DNA from: an uncultured Bacilli bacterium
GTDB taxonomy: Bacteria > Bacillota_I > Bacilli_A > RFN20 > CAG-826
Assembly: GCA_944375905.1 (NCBI GenBank)
Contig: CALWAS010000010.1
Coordinates: 1 to 49,068 of the forward strand
Reading direction: 5' to 3'
Length of the DNA: 49,068 nt
The position numbers were made by a program, and so were the translations under genes. Below are positions 44,381-49,068 of the stretch, one piece after another. The notes beneath the pieces were generated by a model that was given only the letters and a program-made list of their open reading frames with translations, did no database searches and had not been told where the DNA came from. Position 1 is the stretch's first letter; each line of letters opens with the position of its first letter.

Positions 44381-45439
44381 ATGTCAATCAAACTCGCAAT
44401 CAATGGGTTCGGCCGCATCGGCCGTCTCGCTTTTAGGAGGGCTTACGAAGTCGGCGGCTTCGAAGTCGTCGCCATCAACGACCTCGTCGATGCCAAGACC
44501 CTTGCCTATCTCCTCAAGTACGATACCACTCAGGGCAGCTGGCACGTCGACGACATCAAGGGCGTCGTCATCAAGGACGAAGCCGGCAACGTCACCGAGA
44601 ACTACATCGAGTTCAAGGGCGTCAAGATCCCGGTTCTCGGCAAGAAGGATCCCCACGATCTCAAATGGGGCGAATACGGCGTCGACATCGTTCTCGAATG
44701 CACCGGACGCCTCAAGAGCCACGAAGACGGCGACGTCCATCTCCACAATGGCGCGAAGGGTGTCATCATCTCGGCTCCGTCGAGCAGCAAGGACATCCCG
44801 ACCTTCGTTTACGGGGTCAACACCGACAAGCTCACCAAGGACATGACCATCATCTCCGGCGGCAGCTGCACGACCAACTGCCTTGCCCCGGTCGTCCGCG
44901 TCCTCCAAGACAAGTACGGCATCAAGGGCGGCTTCATGACGACCGTCCACGCCTATACCAATGACCAGACCATCCTCGACCTCGCGAAGGGCAACCTCCG
45001 TCGCGGACGCGCTGCTGCTAGCAACATCGTTCCGACCACGACTGGCGCGGCCAAGGCCATCAACCTCGTCGTTCCGGAGCTCAAGGGCCGTCTCATGGGC
45101 GGTGCCATCCGTGTCCCGGTCCCGGCCGGATCGCTCGTCGACCTCTCGCTGAACCTCGAGAAGAAGACCACCAAGGAAGAGATCAACGCCGCTCTTAAGG
45201 AAGCCAGCGAGACCACCCTCAAGGGCGTCCTCGGCTACACCGAAGACGAAATCGTCTCGAGCGACATCATCGGCCGTACCGAAGGCTCGATCTTCGATGC
45301 CACCCAGACCGTCGTGTTCGACACGCCGGAAGGCGATCAGCACGTCAAGGTCGTCAGCTGGTACGACAACGAGTTCTCCTTCACCTGCCAGTACGTCCGC
45401 CTTGCCGGCATCTACGGCAAGATCCTCGGCTGCAAGTAA
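44381..45439 (+). CDS. gap: Glyceraldehyde-3-phosphate dehydrogenase
   Basis: A glycolytic enzyme making 1,3-bisphosphoglycerate. The 352-residue product has the NAD motif LAINGFGRIGRLAFRRAY, the catalytic SGGSCTTNCLAPV (Cys codon near 44867), and the phosphate-binding RGRAAASNIVPTTTGAAKA. Asp in the sequence VVAINDLVDAK after strand 2 points to NAD rather than NADP, and the catalytic His lies in TTVHAYTNDQ. aaggagg precedes the ATG. It has its own promoter and terminator. No cggR regulator gene is adjacent. Confidence 0.98.
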   Translation: MSIKLAINGFGRIGRLAFRRAYEVGGFEVVAINDLVDAKTLAYLLKYDTTQGSWHVDDIKGVVIKDEAGNVTENYIEFKGVKIPVLGKKDPHDLKWGEYGVDIVLECTGRLKSHEDGDVHLHNGAKGVIISAPSSSKDIPTFVYGVNTDKLTKDMTIISGGSCTTNCLAPVVRVLQDKYGIKGGFMTTVHAYTNDQTILDLAKGNLRRGRAAASNIVPTTTGAAKAINLVVPELKGRLMGGAIRVPVPAGSLVDLSLNLEKKTTKEEINAALKEASETTLKGVLGYTEDEIVSSDIIGRTEGSIFDATQTVVFDTPEGDQHVKVVSWYDNEFSFTCQYVRLAGIYGKILGCK

Positions 45440-45452
45440 GGTCTATTATCAA

Positions 45453-45478
45453 GGGGGACCCGTTGGGGTCCCCTTTTT
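45453..45478 (+). terminator. Terminator of gap
   Basis: GGGGACCC (45454-45461) pairs with GGGTCCCC (45466-45473) around gttg, followed by five T residues. Confidence 0.92.
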
Positions 45479-45496
45479 CGAACCCCAGGCGGTTCA

Positions 45497-45505
45497 TGCT
45501 AAAAT
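45497..45505 (+). promoter_or_regulatory. Extended -10 promoter of pgk
   Basis: TG (45497-45498), one base, then TAAAAT (45500-45505). No clear -35 is seen, as is common for extended -10 promoters. aaaggag lies in the short leader. Confidence 0.6.
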
Positions 45506-45532
45506 CAGTCATAGCAAAGGAGTTAAAGCTAA

Positions 45533-46759
45533 ATGCTTACTGTCGACAATCTCACTGACCTCAAAGGAAAGAAGGTCTACGTCCGGGTCGATTTCAACGT
45601 CCCGCAGAAAAACGGCGTCATCCGCGACAACAACCGCATCGTTGCCGCCCTCCCGACCATCAAGAAGCTTCTCGATGGGGGCGCCCGGCTCGTTCTCATG
45701 TCCCACCTTGGCAAGATCAAGTGGAAGGAACCCGATCCCGCCAAGATCGAGGAAATGAAAAAGGCCAATGACATGGCCCCGGTCGCCAAGGCCCTCGCCG
45801 AGCTTCTCCCGGGCGTCAATGTCCATTTCTGCCCGGCTACCCATGGCGAAGAACTCAAGAAGGCCGTCGAATCACTCAAGGACGGCGAAATCCTCCTTGT
45901 TCAGAACACCCGTTACGAAAAGGGCGAGGAAAAGAACAATCCGGAACTTGCCAAGGAGTGGGCTTCGCTCTGCGATGCCTTCGTCATGGACGCGTTCGGC
46001 TCGGCCCACCGTGCCCACGCCTCGACCGTCGGCGTTCCGACCGAGATGAAGGCGGAAGGCAAGCCGGTGGCCCTCGGCTATCTCATGCTCAAGGAAGTCG
46101 AGAATCTCTCGCGCTGCGTCGAGCCGACGGAAAAGGACCGTCCTTACGTGGCCGTTCTCGGCGGCTTCAAGGTTTCGGACAAGATCAAGGTCATCGACAG
46201 CCTCCTCAAGAAGTGCGACAAGATCCTCATCGGCGGCGCCATGGCCTATACCTTCAAGAAGGCCCTCGGCGAGAAAGTCGGTTCCTCTCCGGTCGAAGAC
46301 GATCAACTCGACTACGCGAAGAAGTGCTATGAAGAGGCCAATGGCCGTCTCCTTCTCCCGATCGATTCGGTAATCACCGACCATTTCGACGAAACGCCGG
46401 ACCGCGTCATCAAAACCGTCGATGGAGATATCCCGGACGGCTTCGAAGGGGTCGACATCGGCCCGAAGACCGCGGAGCTTTACAAACACGAGCTTGAAAA
46501 GGCCCACCTCGTCTTCTGGAACGGGCCGATGGGCGTCTTCGAGCAGAAGGATTTCCAAGCCGGGACCATCGCGATTTGCGAAGGCATCCGGGCCATCGAA
46601 GGGAAGGCCTTCACCGTCTGCGGCGGCGGCGACAGCGCCTCGGCCGTCAAGCAATTCGGCTACAAGAAGGATTTCTCCCACGTTTCGACCGGCGGCGGTG
46701 CCTCGCTCGAGATGATCGAAAACGACGGGCATCTCCCGGGCGTCGATGTTTTGAGGTAA
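45533..46759 (+). CDS. pgk: Phosphoglycerate kinase
   Basis: It makes ATP from 1,3-bisphosphoglycerate. The 408-residue product has the substrate-binding start YVRVDFNVPQKNGVIRDNNR, RLVLMSHLGKIKWKEPD, ENTRYE-like VQNTRYEKGEE, DAFGSAHRAHAS, and the C-terminal nucleotide site FWNGPMGVFEQKDF and CGGGDSASAVKQFG with VSTGGGASLEM. In the last loop Asp replaces the usual residue before Ser, as in many Firmicutes. The SD aaaggag precedes the ATG. tpiA follows after 4 bases. Confidence 0.98.
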   Translation: MLTVDNLTDLKGKKVYVRVDFNVPQKNGVIRDNNRIVAALPTIKKLLDGGARLVLMSHLGKIKWKEPDPAKIEEMKKANDMAPVAKALAELLPGVNVHFCPATHGEELKKAVESLKDGEILLVQNTRYEKGEEKNNPELAKEWASLCDAFVMDAFGSAHRAHASTVGVPTEMKAEGKPVALGYLMLKEVENLSRCVEPTEKDRPYVAVLGGFKVSDKIKVIDSLLKKCDKILIGGAMAYTFKKALGEKVGSSPVEDDQLDYAKKCYEEANGRLLLPIDSVITDHFDETPDRVIKTVDGDIPDGFEGVDIGPKTAELYKHELEKAHLVFWNGPMGVFEQKDFQAGTIAICEGIRAIEGKAFTVCGGGDSASAVKQFGYKKDFSHVSTGGGASLEMIENDGHLPGVDVLR

Positions 46760-46763
46760 ATCG

Positions 46764-47519
46764 ATGCGCAGGAAACTCCTTCTTGGCAACTGGAAGATGA
46801 ACAAGACCGTCACGGAGGCGAAGGAATTCGCTTCCGCGGCGGCCCCCCTCCTCGAGCTTGCCAAGGCCCATCATGTCGATATCGGCATTGCCCCAAGCTT
46901 TGTCGCCCTCGAGGCCGCGAGGAAAATTCTCCCTCCCGACTTCATCGTCTCTGCCCAGAACGTGAACGAACACGATCATGGGGCCTATACGGGCGAAGTC
47001 TCGATCCCGATGCTCAAGGACATCGGCATCGACTGGGCCATCATCGGTCATAGCGAACGCCGCGAATACAATGCCGAGACCTCCTTGGCTTGCAACGCCA
47101 AGATCAAGGCGCTTCTTTCCGCGGGCATGACCCCGGTCTATTGCCTTGGCGAATCCCTTGCCACCTTCGAGAAGGGGGAGACGAAGTCGTTCGTCGCCCA
47201 TCAGCTCGAGGAAGGCCTCCGCGACCTTACGCCGGACGAGGCGAAGAAAGTCGTCATCGCCTATGAGCCGATTTGGGCCATCGGGACCGGGAAGAGCGCG
47301 ACCAAGGACATTGCCGAGGACGTAATCGGCTTCATCCGCCGGAGCCTCCGCGAGCGCTTTGGCGCGGTCGCCGAGGACATCCGCATTCTCTATGGCGGAT
47401 CGGTCAAGCCCAACAACGTCCGCGAGTACATGGAATGCCCGAATGTCGACGGGGCTCTCGTCGGCGGCGCATCCTTGACCCTCGATAGCTATGAAGAACT
47501 GCTGAGGGGAATGATATGA
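46764..47519 (+). CDS. tpiA: Triosephosphate isomerase
   Basis: It interconverts dihydroxyacetone phosphate and glyceraldehyde 3-phosphate. The 251-residue product starts RRKLLLGNWKMNKTV (catalytic Lys), contains IIGHSERREYNAET (catalytic His), VIAYEPIWAIGTGKSATKD (catalytic Glu) and the phosphate loop LYGGSVKPNN, ending GALVGGASL. Only a weak gaggt precedes the ATG, 4 bases after the pgk stop, so translation is probably coupled to pgk. Phosphoglycerate mutase and enolase are not in the window. Confidence 0.98.
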   Translation: MRRKLLLGNWKMNKTVTEAKEFASAAAPLLELAKAHHVDIGIAPSFVALEAARKILPPDFIVSAQNVNEHDHGAYTGEVSIPMLKDIGIDWAIIGHSERREYNAETSLACNAKIKALLSAGMTPVYCLGESLATFEKGETKSFVAHQLEEGLRDLTPDEAKKVVIAYEPIWAIGTGKSATKDIAEDVIGFIRRSLRERFGAVAEDIRILYGGSVKPNNVREYMECPNVDGALVGGASLTLDSYEELLRGMI

Positions 47520-48286
47520 TCGAACCGCTTACCCCGATGGGCAGCCAGCCTGAGGTAGCCGCGCCCGAAGAGAAGGCACTTCCCAACCGCCTTCTTGCCA
47601 GGACGCTCGGCTATTTCTCGGCGGCCCTCCTCCTTACGGGCGTCGTCGCCTTTGCCTTCGCTTGGATCATGAGCGCTCTTTTCATCGATTCGAGCGGATA
47701 CATAAGCGAGACCGGGGCAACGGTTTTGCTCATCACGCTCTTTGTCTCGCTTATTGCCGGCATCGTAACCGGTTTCGTCTTCACGAAGAACGTCGCGACG
47801 AAGACGAATCCCCCGTGGATCAGCTATTTCCTTTACTCGGCCATCGAGGGAATCCTCTTCGGGAGCTTCATCATCATCCCCGGCGTTACCTTCGGACTCA
47901 TCGGGGAAGCGTTCCTCATCACCTTCCTTACCTTCTTCGCCTGCTTCCTCATCGGCTATTTCGCCAAAGGGGAACTGAGCATCCTGAAGTTCCTGGCCGC
48001 GGCGCTCGGGATCGGGATCCTGATTTCGTCCATCATCTTCCTTCCCATATATATATTTACGGGATATCAGGGAGTGTGGCTCTTCGACTTCGGGATTTCG
48101 GTAGCGGTGGTCATCATCGCGGCGATCCTCGTGGCCCTCGATGCCAGGAATCTCAAGAGGATGGCTTCCGCTGCTGCCAACAACAGGAACGTAGCCATGA
48201 TGTGCGCCATGAACCTCTATTGCGATTTCATGATCATCCTGGTGCGCGTCCTGTATCTCCTTCTTCTTACTAGAAGGCGGAATTAG
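47516..48286 (+). CDS. Bax inhibitor-1/YccA (UPF0005) family membrane protein
   Basis: A seven-helix membrane protein; bacterial members have been described as pH-sensitive calcium-leak channels, but the role here is unknown. The 256-residue product starts with a ~25-residue soluble segment and then RLLARTLGYFSAALLLTGVV. Family words include WISYFLYSAIEGILFGSFII and TFLTFFACFLIGYF, and the end has the conserved-type acidic and polar residues (VALDARNLKRMA, MNLYCDFMIILVRVLYLL). It overlaps tpiA by four bases (ATGA) and closes the pgk operon before a strong terminator. Confidence 0.9.
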   Translation: MIEPLTPMGSQPEVAAPEEKALPNRLLARTLGYFSAALLLTGVVAFAFAWIMSALFIDSSGYISETGATVLLITLFVSLIAGIVTGFVFTKNVATKTNPPWISYFLYSAIEGILFGSFIIIPGVTFGLIGEAFLITFLTFFACFLIGYFAKGELSILKFLAAALGIGILISSIIFLPIYIFTGYQGVWLFDFGISVAVVIIAAILVALDARNLKRMASAAANNRNVAMMCAMNLYCDFMIILVRVLYLLLLTRRRN

Positions 48287-48314
48287 TTCGATAAATTCGA
48301 CAATAATCTAAATG

Positions 48315-48352
48315 TCCGGGAGGGCGTGAAAACGCTTTCCCGGATTTTCTTG
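48315..48352 (+). terminator. Terminator after the glycolytic operon
   Basis: A thirteen-pair stem (48315-48327 with 48332-48344) with a GAAA tetraloop, followed by ttttcttgtt. The right arm overlaps the cre-like word tgaaaacgctttcc (48327-48340), 13 of 14 matches to the CcpA consensus. Confidence 0.92.
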
Positions 48353-48372
48353 TTATTTTCTGCATTTTCCGC

Positions 48373-48400
48373 TTGCACCGGCTTCGGCCTTGGGTAAAAT
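48373..48400 (+). promoter_or_regulatory. rRNA operon promoter P1
   Basis: TTGCAC (48373-48378), a 16-base spacer and TAAAAT (48395-48400), about 285 bases before the 16S gene. The following 70 bases contain no gene and only a short hairpin candidate (GGGAgcaaTCCC-like near 48431). Confidence 0.6.
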
Positions 48401-48471
48401 ACGGTCACTGCCACCTCAAAGGATAGCAGGGAGCAATCCCTCGATGGCGGGTTTAGCACGAGCTAGCGGTT

Positions 48472-48531
48472 AAAAAATCTTAGCAAAAAGATAAAAAAAC
48501 CGTTGACAAGGTTAGCTGAAAAGACTATCCT
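48472..48531 (+). promoter_or_regulatory. rRNA operon promoter P2 with A/T-rich UP-like element
   Basis: A perfect TTGACA (48503-48508), a 17-base spacer and TATCCT (48526-48531). The ~30 bases before it are A/T-rich (aaaaaatcttagcaaaaag and on), unusual in this GC-rich window and typical of an UP element. Confidence 0.85.
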
Positions 48532-48537
48532 AGCGAG

Positions 48538-48686
48538 GCACAACAAATCCGGCCCAGCCGGCGGGACACCCCGAGTTGTGCGGTTCGATCTTTGAAAACT
48601 GAGTAGATGTACAACCTTTAAACAAAGACGTCGATTCCTTAGTTGGAATCATTAACCAGTAATAATTCAATTGAACTAGATCATAA
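48538..48686 (+). other. rRNA leader (antitermination/processing region)
   Basis: The transcribed leader before 16S. It holds a hairpin GCACAAC/GTTGTGC (48538-48544 with 48575-48581) enclosing CCGGC/GCCGG (48549-48561), then gatctttgaaaactgag, a word typical of Firmicutes rRNA leaders, and an A/T-rich stretch to the 16S 5' end. The lower part probably pairs with sequence after 16S to form the RNase III stalk, which lies outside the window. Confidence 0.6.

Positions 48687-49068
<382 letters not shown>

Overview
The window looks like a core chromosomal segment of a GC-rich bacterium of the Bacilli/Mollicutes ('Tenericutes') branch of Firmicutes, probably an uncultured gut-type lineage. The evidence is the Bacillus-like order rplK-rplA-rplJ-rplL-ybxB-rpoB-rpoC-rpsL-rpsG-fusA-tuf, a Mollicutes-type shortened proline region in L11, Asn at the RpoB position equivalent to E. 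coli 526, many Ser-rich-spacer lipoproteins, and the 16S 5' region. Unlike mycoplasmas it uses TGA as a stop codon (rpoC, lgt and several ATGA overlaps). The taxonomy is inferred from memory, without a database search. I see no insertion sequences, phage genes or CRISPR arrays. All protein genes are on the + strand; only one tRNA is on the minus strand.

Layout. 1-10658: L11 (cut by the window edge), L1, an L10-type leader, L10, L12, a YbxB-like methyltransferase, RNA polymerase beta and beta'. 10659-15223: the str operon (S12, S7, EF-G) and separately promoted EF-Tu. 15251-18982: three overlapping RDD-family membrane proteins. 19006-28276: a long operon of a CUT1-type ABC transporter (ATPase, two permeases, two related solute-binding lipoproteins) followed by a staphylococcal-nuclease-like lipoprotein and a second lipoprotein that I read as OB-fold-containing. 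I interpret this as an extracellular nucleic-acid digestion and uptake locus. 28290-31926: small envelope genes (lipoproteins, a zinc-ribbon membrane protein, a four-helix membrane protein), tRNA-Lys, and a stand-alone protein resembling the N-terminal winged helix of Rex. 32028-35734: pyruvate:ferredoxin oxidoreductase. 35771-35894: tRNA-Pro(GGG), minus strand.

35940-44263: uvrA, an oversized lgt, a HAD hydrolase that appears to need a CTG start, a thioredoxin-reductase-like enzyme, rapZ, whiA and a small XRE regulator, mostly overlapping. 44340-48352: glycolytic gap, pgk and tpiA followed by a Bax-inhibitor-1 family protein. 48353-49068: an rRNA operon with two likely promoters, a structured leader, and the first ~380 bases of 16S rRNA.

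Two general points emerge. First, promoters are easy to read (TTGnnn, 16-18 bases, TAnnnT), and several genes (15268, 28327, uvrA, lgt, trxB) have a -10 box only 6-11 bases before the start codon with no Shine-Dalgarno sequence, which suggests leaderless mRNAs beside a normal SD-led set. Second, several housekeeping proteins deviate from textbook forms: shortened L11, rifampicin-site Asn in RpoB, very large Lgt, an altered NADPH site in the TrxB-like protein, and rapZ next to whiA without yvcK.
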